A stretch of 62,768 bases of DNA, taken from contig JBIQHJ010000017.1 of NCBI GenBank assembly GCA_044508625.1, forward strand, positions 1-62,768, in the 5' to 3' direction. This stretch comes from Castellaniella sp044508625 (GTDB lineage: Bacteria > Pseudomonadota > Gammaproteobacteria > Burkholderiales > Burkholderiaceae_B). This document shows, in pieces, positions 25,491-34,162 of the stretch. The notes beneath the pieces are model-generated. The model had not been told where the DNA came from. It did not search any database and saw only the letters and a list, made by a program, of their open reading frames with translations. Positions within the stretch are counted from its first letter, which is position 1. Every line of letters starts with the position of its first letter. The position numbers and the translations under genes were made by a program.

Positions 25491-25958
25491 GGCTCATCGC
25501 ACCCCGCCGCACCCCTGCCGCAGCCGCGACTCCGTCGCAACCGCATCCCCGCCGCATCCTCCCCGCCCGCACCCTCGCCGCCGCAGCGCCGCCCGGTTCA
25601 TCCGAAAAACACATAGATGTTAATCGCCGGAAAACCACAGGGCCCCGTGCCCACGAGGTGGGCGCGTTTACATTCATCCAGGTTTGATGATAAATTGACA
25701 TGGGGCCTGCTGTTGGTCCCCGTCAAAATGCCGTTGTCGCCTGCAATGGGCGCCTTTGGGTCCGTCGGAGCGTCGTACCCAATGTTTGAATGTCCGCGTG
25801 TGCCACCGCGCCCACAGCGACATCCAGCCTGCGGCATTGTCAATCACCTCCAATATCGAGGCCATTCCCGGCGCGCAAGGCCGCTTGCGGCGCGCACGGG
25901 CGCGAGTGCCTCCCCGTCCGTTTCCCCCGGAAGCGTTCAAATCTGGAGATGCAGCAAA
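25491..25958. other. Non-coding stretch before the pilus genes, with a possible promoter
   Basis: No gene that I can support. The only promoter-like element is TTTACA (25667-25672), 16 bp, GATAAA (25689-25694), about 265 bp before the pilin start, in a locally AT-rich patch. A long leader of this size could carry regulation of pilus expression, but no clear structure is visible. Confidence 0.35.
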
Positions 25959-26480
25959 ATGAAAATCAAACATTTCGCCCTGTATTGCGCAGCAGCCCTC
26001 GGCGCATCGGCCGCGTCCCTCCCCGCGCTGGCGGATACGGCGACCGGATCGATGGACGTCCAGATCATCATCACGGCCAATTGCACGGTGTCCGGCTCCA
26101 CCAACACCCTGGACTTCGGCAGCAACCCCTCGACCAGCACCGATGCCTCGGCCAACAACGGCGGCTTTTCCGTCACCTGCTCGAACATGACGCCGTACAG
26201 CATCGGCCTGAAATCGACCGCGACGGGGGCTCTCGACGACGGCGCCGGCGTGATGAGCACCACCGCGCCCGGCGTCACCCAGACGATCGGCTACCAGCTC
26301 TACCAGGATGCCGGCTTCGGGACGGCCTGGGGCAACAGCACCACCGGCACCGTGAACACCAAGGCCGGCACGGGCACGGGCGCCGCCCAGCCCTACACGG
26401 TCTACGGCAAGACCACGACCTCGCTGAACGTGCCGGCGGCCACGTACAAAGACACCGTCGCCATCAACGTCTACTACTGA
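25959..26480 (+). CDS. Spore coat U-domain major pilin subunit
   Basis: A 173-residue exported subunit: signal peptide to about residue 25 (ALYCAAALGASAASLPALADT), then one SCPU domain. The paired cysteines NCTVSGSTNTLDFG and FSVTCSNMTPYSIGLK, the YQLYQDAGFGTAWGNST block and the C-terminal donor-strand-like end YKDTVAINVYY are typical. The order subunit, chaperone, usher, tip protein is that of SCPU chaperone-usher systems (Csu-like pili). RBS GGAG lies 10 nt before the ATG. Most likely the shaft subunit. Confidence 0.9.
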   Translation: MKIKHFALYCAAALGASAASLPALADTATGSMDVQIIITANCTVSGSTNTLDFGSNPSTSTDASANNGGFSVTCSNMTPYSIGLKSTATGALDDGAGVMSTTAPGVTQTIGYQLYQDAGFGTAWGNSTTGTVNTKAGTGTGAAQPYTVYGKTTTSLNVPAATYKDTVAINVYY

Positions 26481-26505
26481 GCGTCCCCACGCCAAGGCCC
26501 GATCG

Positions 26506-27252
26506 ATGCGGATAGCCCGTCTCACCCGCTGGGCGGCCGGTGCCGCCCTCGTCGTCCTGTACACGGTCCAGGCGGGGGCCCTGGCCGCGGGCTTGCAGAT
26601 ATCCCCCATCAGCATCACCATGCCGGCGGACCGCAAGGCCGACGAGGTCTGGCTGCGCAATTCGGGCACCGAGGTGGTGCACGCCCAGGTCCGGGTATAT
26701 CAATGGACCCAGGAGGGCGGCGAGGACGTCCTCGTGCCCGATCAGCACATGATCGCCAGCCCCCCCATGGTGCAGATCGCGCCCGGCGGGCAGCAACTGG
26801 TCCGCCTGGTGCGCACCGGCCCCCTGCTCGGTCCCGCCCCCGACGAGCGATCCTACCGCCTGCTGATCGATGAGCTGCCCATCCAGAGGACGACCGCCAA
26901 GGCCGGCCTGGATTTCGTCTTCCGCTACTCGGTGCCGGTCTTCGTCGCCGGCACCGCGCCCGCGAAGCCGGTCCTCGAGTGGACGGTCCACCAGTCGGGG
27001 CAGCGGGTCTGGCTGCGGGTGGCCAATACCGGCACCAGCCACGCGCAACTGGCCAACATCGAATACACGCCGCCCGGGGGCAAGACGGTGATGGCGCTCA
27101 ACGGCCTGGCGGGATACGCGCTGCCCGGCCATTACCGTGACCTTCCGCTGAATCTGCCGGCCAGCGTGTTCGCGCAAGGCGGCGTTTTCTCCAGCCTCAC
27201 CAATGCGGTCAAGGTCGAAACGCGCGTTGCGCCGATTGTCAAGACTCCTTAG
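26506..27252 (+). CDS. Periplasmic pilus chaperone
   Basis: A 248-residue PapD-like chaperone that completes and delivers pilus subunits by donor-strand complementation. Signal peptide to about residue 29 (ending AGALAAG), then the G1-type strand LQISPISITMPADRKADEVWLRNSG, the conserved region RSYRLLIDELP, and a second Ig-like domain. It starts 25 bp after the pilin. Its 3' end overlaps the most upstream usher start by 50 bp. Confidence 0.92.
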   Translation: MRIARLTRWAAGAALVVLYTVQAGALAAGLQISPISITMPADRKADEVWLRNSGTEVVHAQVRVYQWTQEGGEDVLVPDQHMIASPPMVQIAPGGQQLVRLVRTGPLLGPAPDERSYRLLIDELPIQRTTAKAGLDFVFRYSVPVFVAGTAPAKPVLEWTVHQSGQRVWLRVANTGTSHAQLANIEYTPPGGKTVMALNGLAGYALPGHYRDLPLNLPASVFAQGGVFSSLTNAVKVETRVAPIVKTP

Positions 27253-29614
27253 CCAGAGCGTGATCGCCGGGCTGATTTCGGGAGGCACCATGGCGATTTC
27301 CGCTCAAGCAGCCAGCGATGTGCCCGTCAAGACCGATACCACCGCGGGGACGGGCGCGGATCCCGTCCACGAGGTGGGCGCCGGCACGGTCTTTCTTTCC
27401 GTGAAGGTCAACGGCAACCCCGACGAGGACCTGGTCCCCTTCGTCGAGCGCGGCGGGCAGCTATACCTGTCGCGGGAAAGCGCCCTGCAGTTGAAATTCA
27501 GCCCGGAGTTCCTGCTGGACGTGTCCCCGGATACGCCGCTCACGGACTATCCGGGCGTGAAGTACGAATACCGGCGCGAGCTGCAAAGCATCAGCATCAC
27601 GGCGCCGCTCTCGAGCCTGGCGCTGGACACGGTGGTCCTCGGCGGGCCCGAGGGCACGCGCACGGCCGCGTCCGCCTCGCCGGGCGTGCTGCTGAACTAT
27701 GACCTGTATTCCTCGTACACCAGCAAGTCGGACGCGGGCCTGAGCGGCTTCACCGAGCTGCGGGGCTTCAACGATTTCGGCACCGTGAGCAGCTCGCACC
27801 TGTTCCAGGCCGCGCGCGCCGGCGACCAGCGCCGCTGGGAGTACACCGCCGTGCGCATGGACACCGTCATGGAGCATTCCATGCAGGACCGGCAGATCAC
27901 GTTCCGGCTGGGAGACACGCTGACCAACGGCCTGACATGGAGCCGCAGGACGCGCATCGGCGGATTCCAGGTCGCGCGCAATTTTGCGTTGCAGCCCTAC
28001 CAGACGACGGCGCCGCTGCCGGCGTATTTCGGCTCGGCGGCGCTGCCCTCGGCCGTGGAACTCTATATCAACGGCATCCAGCAATACACCGGCCAGGTGC
28101 CGGCGGGCCCCTTCGAGCTCAACGCCATGCCCAGCGTCAGCGGCGCCGGCCAGGCCCAGGTGGTGCTGACCGACGCCCTGGGCAGGCGCACCTCGATCGA
28201 CTTCCCCTTCTACAATTCCAGCCGGCTGCTGCGCAAGGGGCTGACCGACTGGTCCTTCGAGACCGGCTACGCGCGCACCGACTACGGCTACCGATCGTTC
28301 GGCTACGCGAGCGAGCCCATGGCATCGGCCACCGTGCGGCACGGGATCACGAATTTCCTCACCCTCGAGAGCCATGCGGAAGGCAGCCGCGAGGTGGCCT
28401 CGGGCGGTGCCGGCGCCATCGTGAAGCTCGGAAACGCGGGCATCGTGTCCGGCTCGTGGGCGCAAAGCCTCGCCCAGGGCAAACGCGGGACCCAGTACAC
28501 GGCGGGCTACGACCTGCAGCGCGGGCCCTTCAACCTGGGCGCGAACGTGCAGAGGGCCGACGACGGCTACCGCGACGTGGCGAGCGGTTACGGCGGCACG
28601 CCCATTCTGCGCAGCGACAGCGCCTACGTCGGGCTGGACGCGGGCAGCTTCGGCAGTGTCTCGCTGAACTACGCCTACCTCCAGCAGGCCGAGCAGCCCC
28701 GCTACCGTTTCGGCGGCATGGCCTGGTCGCGCAGCTTTGGCCGCGGGGTCACGCTCAGCGTCAGCGCGAACCAGAACCTCGACGACCGCGGCGACCGCTC
28801 CGTCTACCTGAACCTGATCGTCAACCTGGACAAGGGCCTGTCCGCCTACGGATCCGCCACGCAATCGAAGGGCGCGACCACGTACTCCGCCGGCGTGCGC
28901 CACGCGGCCCGCGCCGCGGACGAGTGGAGCTGGAACGTCCAGGCGCAGAGCGCCGACGGCCGGCCCGTCACCGCCAGCGCGCAGGCGAGCCGGAGCCTGC
29001 GGACCGTGGACCTGAACTTCGGGGCCGATGGCTCCGGCACCGGCCAGAACGTGTACGCGGGCGCCTCCGGCTCCGTCGTCGCCATGGGCGGAGGCGTGTT
29101 CGCGTCGCGCAGGCTGTACGACGGGTTCGCCGTGGTCTCGACCAGCGGGGTGCCCGCCGTGCCGGTCCGCAGCCAGAACCGGCCGGTGGGCGAGACCGAC
29201 GGCCAGGGCCGGCTGCTGGTGCCCCTGCTGCAGTCCTACCAGCGCAACAAGATCTCGATCGACCCCGCCAGCCTGCCGGTCGACATGCGCATCGAGCGCG
29301 TCAACATGGACGTGGTGCCGCGCCACGGCTCGGGCCTGAACGTGAACTTCGAGATGGAACGCGTGCGGGCGGCGACCTTGATACTGCACGACGCCGGCGG
29401 GCGGGTCCTGCCCATGGGCGCCCAGGCGTACCTGAACGACGATCCGCAACCGGCCGGCTGGGTGGGATACGACGGCCGCCTCTACCTCGAGGGCCTGCGC
29501 GACGAGAACCAACTGGTCGTGCGCGACGGCGACATGCGCTGCTCGCTGCGGTTTCCCTACGCTTCCAAGGCCGATACCCTGCCCGAGATCGGCCCCCTGA
29601 GGTGCGCGCCATGA
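27203..29614 (+). CDS. Outer-membrane fimbrial usher
   Basis: An 803-residue usher that assembles and secretes the pilus through a 24-strand barrel. It shows an N-terminal chaperone-binding domain (FLSVKVNGNPDEDLVPFVERGGQLYLSRESALQL), the barrel with a plug region around ELYINGIQQYTGQVPAGPFELNAMPSVSGAGQAQVVLTDALGR, and C-terminal domains (VGETDGQGRLLVPLLQSYQRNKISIDPASLP). The start is uncertain: ATG at 27203 overlaps the chaperone gene and gives a plausible signal peptide ending AQAA; TTG 27237 would shorten it. The stop overlaps the tip gene (ATGA). Confidence 0.92.
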   Translation: MRSRSKRALRRLSRLLSQSVIAGLISGGTMAISAQAASDVPVKTDTTAGTGADPVHEVGAGTVFLSVKVNGNPDEDLVPFVERGGQLYLSRESALQLKFSPEFLLDVSPDTPLTDYPGVKYEYRRELQSISITAPLSSLALDTVVLGGPEGTRTAASASPGVLLNYDLYSSYTSKSDAGLSGFTELRGFNDFGTVSSSHLFQAARAGDQRRWEYTAVRMDTVMEHSMQDRQITFRLGDTLTNGLTWSRRTRIGGFQVARNFALQPYQTTAPLPAYFGSAALPSAVELYINGIQQYTGQVPAGPFELNAMPSVSGAGQAQVVLTDALGRRTSIDFPFYNSSRLLRKGLTDWSFETGYARTDYGYRSFGYASEPMASATVRHGITNFLTLESHAEGSREVASGGAGAIVKLGNAGIVSGSWAQSLAQGKRGTQYTAGYDLQRGPFNLGANVQRADDGYRDVASGYGGTPILRSDSAYVGLDAGSFGSVSLNYAYLQQAEQPRYRFGGMAWSRSFGRGVTLSVSANQNLDDRGDRSVYLNLIVNLDKGLSAYGSATQSKGATTYSAGVRHAARAADEWSWNVQAQSADGRPVTASAQASRSLRTVDLNFGADGSGTGQNVYAGASGSVVAMGGGVFASRRLYDGFAVVSTSGVPAVPVRSQNRPVGETDGQGRLLVPLLQSYQRNKISIDPASLPVDMRIERVNMDVVPRHGSGLNVNFEMERVRAATLILHDAGGRVLPMGAQAYLNDDPQPAGWVGYDGRLYLEGLRDENQLVVRDGDMRCSLRFPYASKADTLPEIGPLRCAP

Positions 29615-30600
29615 CGATGCGCACCCTGGCCTCCCTGCTGCGCGCGGGCCTGCTGGCCCTGCTGCTGGCCGCCGCGGCCCCGCCGGCCGCCGCGGCGAGC
29701 TGCCACGCCTATTCCACCAACCTGGTCTTCGGCACGATCAACCTGCTCGCCGGCGGCATCACGGACAGCAGCTCCACGATCAGCTACGGGTGCAGCGCGA
29801 ACCCCGGGGAACGGGTCCTGCTGTGCTTCAGCATGGGCCCCGATCCGCAAACAGGCCTCTACAGCCCGCGCAATCTGCGCAGCCAGAACAACGCCATGGC
29901 GTTCAATCTGTACACGGACGCCAGCCGCTCGACGATCTGGGGCAGCGCCGACTCGGGCGGCGCATATGCGCCCGTGCCGGTGGTCATGGATTTTGGCGCC
30001 GGCGAATACTACAAGACCGGGACGCAGACGCTGTACGGCCGCATCAACGCGGCCGGCCAGGCGGGGCTGCCCGCCGGCTACTACGACACGAACACGATCG
30101 GAGGCTGGCCCATGTCGCTGGGCTACAAGCTGATCCCGGGCGCCGCCCCCATCGATTGCTTCTCGGGCGGGCTGGCCAAGAACAGCTCCACGTTCTACAT
30201 CCAGGCGATCGTCAAGAGCGAATGCCGCATCGACACCTCGACGACCATGGATTTCGGCACCGTGTTCATGGACCTGAACCAGAACATCGACAGCACCGCC
30301 ACCATCACGGTCACCTGCAACGGCGGCCAGTCGGGCAACGGCTACCACGTGCGCCTGGGCAACGGCCTGTACGCCAGCGGCCAGCAGCGGCGCATGCGCG
30401 GGGCACCGGGCTACATCCGCTACGAGCTCTACCGCGATCCCCAGCGGACCAGCCGCTGGGGCAACACCGACTACGAGGGCGTCGCGGGCACCGGCACGGG
30501 ACAGCCCCAGACACTGACCGTCTATGGGCGGGTCCCGGCGCAGACGCCGCCGGGGGCCGACCGGTATTCCGACACCGTCGTCATCACGCTCAGTTATTGA
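29611..30600 (+). CDS. Two-domain spore coat U tip protein/adhesin
   Basis: A 329-residue exported protein: signal peptide to about residue 30, then two SCPU domains, one at about 30-175 (SCHAYSTNLVFGTINLLAGG, ISYGCSANPGERVLLCFSMG) and one at about 190-329 (SECRIDTSTTMDFGTVFM, ITVTCNGGQSGNGYHVRLGNG, ending DTVVITLSY). The second domain ends like the pilin, but the first has extra cysteines. In Csu-type pili the two-domain subunit after the usher is the tip adhesin, and that is my assignment. Translation is coupled to the usher by a 4-nt overlap. Confidence 0.88.
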   Translation: MTMRTLASLLRAGLLALLLAAAAPPAAAASCHAYSTNLVFGTINLLAGGITDSSSTISYGCSANPGERVLLCFSMGPDPQTGLYSPRNLRSQNNAMAFNLYTDASRSTIWGSADSGGAYAPVPVVMDFGAGEYYKTGTQTLYGRINAAGQAGLPAGYYDTNTIGGWPMSLGYKLIPGAAPIDCFSGGLAKNSSTFYIQAIVKSECRIDTSTTMDFGTVFMDLNQNIDSTATITVTCNGGQSGNGYHVRLGNGLYASGQQRRMRGAPGYIRYELYRDPQRTSRWGNTDYEGVAGTGTGQPQTLTVYGRVPAQTPPGADRYSDTVVITLSY

Positions 30601-30656
30601 GACTGGCCCCGCCAACGATGCTATAGTGGACATGCACGCACTTGAAGGTTAAAAAA

Positions 30657-31037
30657 ATGTCGATGCTCCGGAGGCTTTCGCCGATCGTCCCGCTGCTGGC
30701 CAGCCTCGTGCTGGCGGGCCCGGCGGCGGCCAGCGCCTTCTTCGACGCGCGCATCACCATCCGCTCGCAATGCAGCGTGCAAAAGGCGCTTTTCGGGCCG
30801 GCGGCGCAGGGCGCGGCCACGGTGATCTGCAATCCCGGCACCGTGCCCTACCAGTCGCGCGCGGTGGTGCTCGGCGAGTCCGACGAGGCGCCCGCGCCGG
30901 CATCGGACGCCGGCGGCCAGCCGCTCGCGGACGGCTCCTATGCGCCGGCCCAGTTCCGTCCCAACAAGCACGAGATCCTGCCGCCGCCCTCGAGCAGGTC
31001 CGCCTCGGCGAGCCGGCTGATCTACGTCATCTTCTGA
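30657..31037 (+). CDS. Short exported protein, probably a degenerate spore coat U subunit
   Basis: A 126-residue protein with a signal peptide (residues 1-26, ending AAASAFF). Its middle, RITIRSQCSVQKALFG then ATVICNPGTVPYQSRAVVLG, keeps the paired-cysteine pattern of the pilin (NCTVS, VTCSNMTPYSIGL), but the chain ends early in a Pro/Ser-rich tail without the final donor strand. It looks like a truncated or specialised SCPU protein. GAAGG lies 8 nt before the ATG; a weak TTGAGA/TATAGT pair (30597-30627, spacing 19) could give it its own promoter. Confidence 0.72.
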   Translation: MSMLRRLSPIVPLLASLVLAGPAAASAFFDARITIRSQCSVQKALFGPAAQGAATVICNPGTVPYQSRAVVLGESDEAPAPASDAGGQPLADGSYAPAQFRPNKHEILPPPSSRSASASRLIYVIF

Positions 31038-31044
31038 CACCGCC

Positions 31045-32175
31045 ATGAGCCCCCGCACCTCGCTGTCCCAGCGCGTCCAGGGCGCCTTGATGGGCGCGTT
31101 CGTGGGCGATGCGCTGGCCCTCGGTCCGCACTGGTACTACGATCTCGACGCCCTGCGCGCCGACTACGGCGCCTGGATCACCGACTACACCGACCCGCGG
31201 CCCGGGCGCTATCACGCCGGCCTTCAGGCGGGCCAGTCCTCCCAGGCCGGATACCTGCTCGAGCTCACCCTGCGCTCGCTCGTCGAGCGCGGCGGCTACG
31301 ACGAGACCGATTTCTGCCACCGGATGGACGAGGACCTGTTCCCCCGGCTCGACGGCACGCCGCAATCCGGCCCGGGCGGCTACACCAGCCAGTCCATCCG
31401 CGAGGCCTGGCGGCTGCGCACGCGTCAGGGCCTGCCCTGGGGCCGGGTGGGCGGCCTGGCCGACAATACCGAGGCCGCCGAGCGCACCCTGGCGATCGCC
31501 GCGCGCTACGCCTTGCAGCCCGGCGCGCTGGCCGCCCACGTGGGCGCCAACACCGCCCTGACGCAGGTCGACCCCACGGTCGCCGCGATGACCGTCGCCT
31601 ACGGCTGCGTCCTGGGCCTGCTGGTGCGCGGCGACACCCTGGACGAACAGACCTCGGGAAAACTGCTGGACATGGTCCGCGCGGGCACCCTGCCCTTCCA
31701 CACGGTGACCTCGGCGGGCGAAGGCGTCCCGCCCGCGGGCCCCGAGGCGCCCCGCCAGGCCGGCCAGTTCGCCTCGCCCGACGCCCTGCTCACCGCATCG
31801 AACATTGCGCGCGCCGCCCGCGATCCCGACGTGCGCATCGAGCCGGCGTGGAAGGTCTCGCTGGTGTACGGCATGCCCTGCGCGGTCTATCATCAGTTCC
31901 CCGCCGCCTACTACCTGGCGGCGCGCTTCCAGGGCGATTTCGAGTCCGCCGTGCTGCACGCGGTCAACGGCGGCGGCCAGAACCAGGCGCGCGCCATGCT
32001 GGCCGGCGCGCTCTGCGGCGCGATCGGCGGCCTGCAGGCGATCCCCGACCGGTTCATCGAGGGGCTCGAGGCGGGCGCCGAGCGCCTGGCGCTCGCCCGC
32101 CGCCTGGCGCAGCAGATGGACGAGGCCAGCGGCGGCGCCGATCCGGCGCACGCTAGCGCACCGGCAGGAAATTGA
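31045..32175 (+). CDS. ADP-ribosylglycohydrolase-fold protein with altered metal motifs
   Basis: A 376-residue protein of the ADP-ribosylglycohydrolase (DraG/ARH) family by its opening QGALMGAFVGDALALGPHWYYD, central helical blocks and closing AVNGGGQNQARAMLAGALCGAIGGLQAIPDRFIEGLE. Classical enzymes bind two Mg ions through a TDDT-like motif and a GGDxDT-like motif; here those places read GQSSQAG (about residues 63-69) and GGGQNQA (309-315), so most acidic ligands are missing while G21-D22 remains. It may be a non-hydrolytic relative or use another chemistry. It starts 7 bp after the preceding gene. Confidence 0.82.
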   Translation: MSPRTSLSQRVQGALMGAFVGDALALGPHWYYDLDALRADYGAWITDYTDPRPGRYHAGLQAGQSSQAGYLLELTLRSLVERGGYDETDFCHRMDEDLFPRLDGTPQSGPGGYTSQSIREAWRLRTRQGLPWGRVGGLADNTEAAERTLAIAARYALQPGALAAHVGANTALTQVDPTVAAMTVAYGCVLGLLVRGDTLDEQTSGKLLDMVRAGTLPFHTVTSAGEGVPPAGPEAPRQAGQFASPDALLTASNIARAARDPDVRIEPAWKVSLVYGMPCAVYHQFPAAYYLAARFQGDFESAVLHAVNGGGQNQARAMLAGALCGAIGGLQAIPDRFIEGLEAGAERLALARRLAQQMDEASGGADPAHASAPAGN

Positions 32176-32863
32176 AGAACAACAGCCCCTGCAGATAATT
32201 GATGCCCACGCGGCGCAGGTTTTCGTCCAGCAGCTCGGCCACCAGGTCGAGGCGGCCGATGAGCCGGCCGAACTCGCGCTCGAAACTCAGGTTCGCCACA
32301 CCCTCGCCGAGCGCATTGGACAGCAGCAGCGGCCGGCCGTCCGCGTCGCGCCGGCTGGCGAGCATCCAGGCGGCGATCTCGACGTTGCGCGCGGCATTGA
32401 AGATCCTCTGCCCATCGAGCGCATCGGCGACGTAGAAGCGCACCTTGCCGCCGTGCGCGGCGATCAGCATGTCTGCCAGCCCCAGCACGTAGGCCGCGAC
32501 GCGGTCGCCCCCGTAGCCGGGATCCATCGCGACCGAGAGCACCTCGATGTCCCGCAAGCCGTGGAGGTCCACGGGCACCGCGCCGTTGCGGATCCCCCGC
32601 CGCCCCTGCTCGAGGGCCGCCTGCAGGTCGGTGAACCCGCCCTTGCGCCACTCGGCGGGATTGCGGCGGTAGAGCTTTTCCAGGAGGCGCTCCAGGCTGT
32701 CCAGGTTGTCGCGCATCGCCATGGTGACGGTACGGTTGAAGTCGGTCTGCCCGAGCTGGTCGAACGACATGGCCTCGCCCTGCGGGGCGCCGCGCGGCCC
32801 CGGCGCGCTCGCGCAGGCCGACAGGCCCAGGGCGAGGGCGAGGGCGAGCGCGAGGCCCCGCAT
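32153..32863 (-). CDS. Predicted lipoprotein of unknown function
   Basis: A 236-residue protein starting MRGLALALALALGLSACAS: a lipoprotein signal with lipobox LSAC and the lipidated cysteine at about residue 17. The rest is a helical and mixed domain with no motif I recognise (DLHGLRDIEVLSVAMDPGYGGDRVAAYVLGLADMLIAAHGGKVRFYVADALDGQRIFNAARNVEIAAWML). The ATG shares its A with the stop of the upstream dehydrogenase gene (TGATG), so the two are coupled. Its 3' end overlaps the convergent glycohydrolase-fold gene by 23 bp. Confidence 0.75.
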   Translation of the reverse strand: MRGLALALALALGLSACASAPGPRGAPQGEAMSFDQLGQTDFNRTVTMAMRDNLDSLERLLEKLYRRNPAEWRKGGFTDLQAALEQGRRGIRNGAVPVDLHGLRDIEVLSVAMDPGYGGDRVAAYVLGLADMLIAAHGGKVRFYVADALDGQRIFNAARNVEIAAWMLASRRDADGRPLLLSNALGEGVANLSFEREFGRLIGRLDLVAELLDENLRRVGINYLQGLLFFNFLPVR

Positions 32864-33795
32864 CAATATTGCAGCTCCGGATCGATGATCCCGGAAATGG
32901 GCTCGCCGCGCCGGAAGGCCTGGATCTTGGCCGCGACCTGGCGCACGGTCTGCCCCAGCAGGCTGACACCGGCGATGTGGGGCGTGACCTGCACGCGCGG
33001 ATGCGTCCAGAAGGGGTGCCCGACGGGCAGCGGCTCGTCGACGAAGACGTCCAGCGCGGCCCCCCGCAGCAGCCCCTCGTCCAGCGCGGCGAGCAGGTCC
33101 TCCTCGACCAGGTGGCGCCCGCGCGCGATGTTGATCACGTACCCATCGGGCCGCATCCGCTCGAACGTGCGGCGGCAGAGGATGCCCTCGGTGCGCGCCG
33201 TGAGGGGCAGGACGTTGACCAGCACGCGGCTGCGCGCGAGGAACGCGGGCAGGCCCTCGTCACCGCCGTACGCCTCGATCCCCTCGGGCCCGCGCCCCGA
33301 GCGCGACCAGGCTGCGACCGGGTATTCGAGGGCCGCGACCGCCCGGGCCACGCGCGTGCCCATCACCCCCGCGCCCATGATCCCCACCGGCCAGTCCTCG
33401 CGCGCGATGTCCTCCAGCCGCTGCCAGCGGCGCGCCGCCTGGAGCTGCGCGTACCGGTCGAAGCCGCGCGAGACCCGCAGCAGGAAATGCAGGACGTACT
33501 CGGCCATCTGCACCGCCATGCCGCCATCCTCGACGCGCACGATCGGCACGCCGGCGGGCCGCCCCGGCATGCGCAGCAAGGCGTCCACGCCGGCGCCCAG
33601 GTTGAACACCATCCTCAGGCGCGGCTCGCGCTCGAACAGGTCCGCGGGCGGATTCCAGACCACCGCGACCTCGGCGCCGCCCGCGGCCGACCCATCCCCC
33701 CAGGCCCGCACCCGCAGGTCGGGCAGCGCCTCGCGCAAAGCCCGCACCCAATCCTCGGGCCGGCTTTCCTTGCGGGATGCGAAGACCACCTCCAT
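32863..33795 (-). CDS. ghrA: Glyoxylate/hydroxypyruvate reductase A-type 2-hydroxyacid dehydrogenase
   Basis: A 310-residue D-2-hydroxyacid dehydrogenase, the length of GhrA (312). It reduces glyoxylate and hydroxypyruvate with NADPH in that family. Motifs: NLGAGVDALL, VEDGGMAVQMAEYVLHFLL, dinucleotide fold VGIMGAGVMGTRVARAVAAL, and catalytic residues in INIARGRHLVEEDLLAAL, LDVFVDEPLPVGHPFW and TPHIAGVS. Start at 33795 is supported by AGGAG about 8 nt upstream. The glycolate oxidase genes near 50 kb would supply glyoxylate. Confidence 0.87.
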   Translation of the reverse strand: MEVVFASRKESRPEDWVRALREALPDLRVRAWGDGSAAGGAEVAVVWNPPADLFEREPRLRMVFNLGAGVDALLRMPGRPAGVPIVRVEDGGMAVQMAEYVLHFLLRVSRGFDRYAQLQAARRWQRLEDIAREDWPVGIMGAGVMGTRVARAVAALEYPVAAWSRSGRGPEGIEAYGGDEGLPAFLARSRVLVNVLPLTARTEGILCRRTFERMRPDGYVINIARGRHLVEEDLLAALDEGLLRGAALDVFVDEPLPVGHPFWTHPRVQVTPHIAGVSLLGQTVRQVAAKIQAFRRGEPISGIIDPELQY

Positions 33796-33882
33796 CGAAC
33801 GCTCCTTTTCCGGCGAAACAGCTCGCCATGTTTGCTCACCTCGGCACATCCCCAAAGCGAATGCGCGGTGCTAATATGAATC

Positions 33883-34112
33883 GCAAAAATTGCCCCCACG
33901 CTGCGCCTTCGGCTTGCTGCCCCCCAAAGGGGCCGTTTTTGCCTCGGGGCGGCCCAGCGGCAAAAATTGCCCCCACGCTGCGCCTTCGGCTTGCCATCCA
34001 CCTCGCGGCCTGCATGCCGCTCGGATTCGTCAGGCGCGGGATGGATCCATCCCGCGTCCGGGTTCATGCCCGAGGGGGCCGTTTTTGCCTTGGGGCGGCG
34101 CGGCGGCAAAAA
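33883..34112. repeat. Intergenic repeat block (two copies of two elements)
   Basis: Element A, beginning GCAAAAATTGCCCCCACGCT, occurs exactly twice over 35 bp (33883-33917 and 33960-33994). Element B, GGGCCGTTTTTGCC followed by GGGGCGGC and GCGGCAAAAA, occurs at 33926-33965 and 34073-34112 in slightly different form. A and B carry complementary GCAAAAA/TTTTTGC ends, so they can fold on each other. The 367-bp gap (33796-34162) holds no gene. I believe such elements are dispersed in related genomes, but that is memory. Confidence 0.85.
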
Positions 34113-34162
34113 AAACCCCGCGAAACAGCACCAATATTACCCGACCGCCCCGGGAGGCTCGC

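Noticed and set aside
27937..29610. An N-terminal extension of the tip-adhesin frame running back through the usher gene.
   Set aside because: It is a shifted reading of the usher; the adhesin starts at 29611 with a signal peptide and overlaps the usher stop.
33614..34109. A 164-codon minus-strand frame across the repeat block.
   Set aside because: It is built from the repeat elements and a shifted ghrA reading; no domain, and the ghrA start is supported by a good ribosome site.
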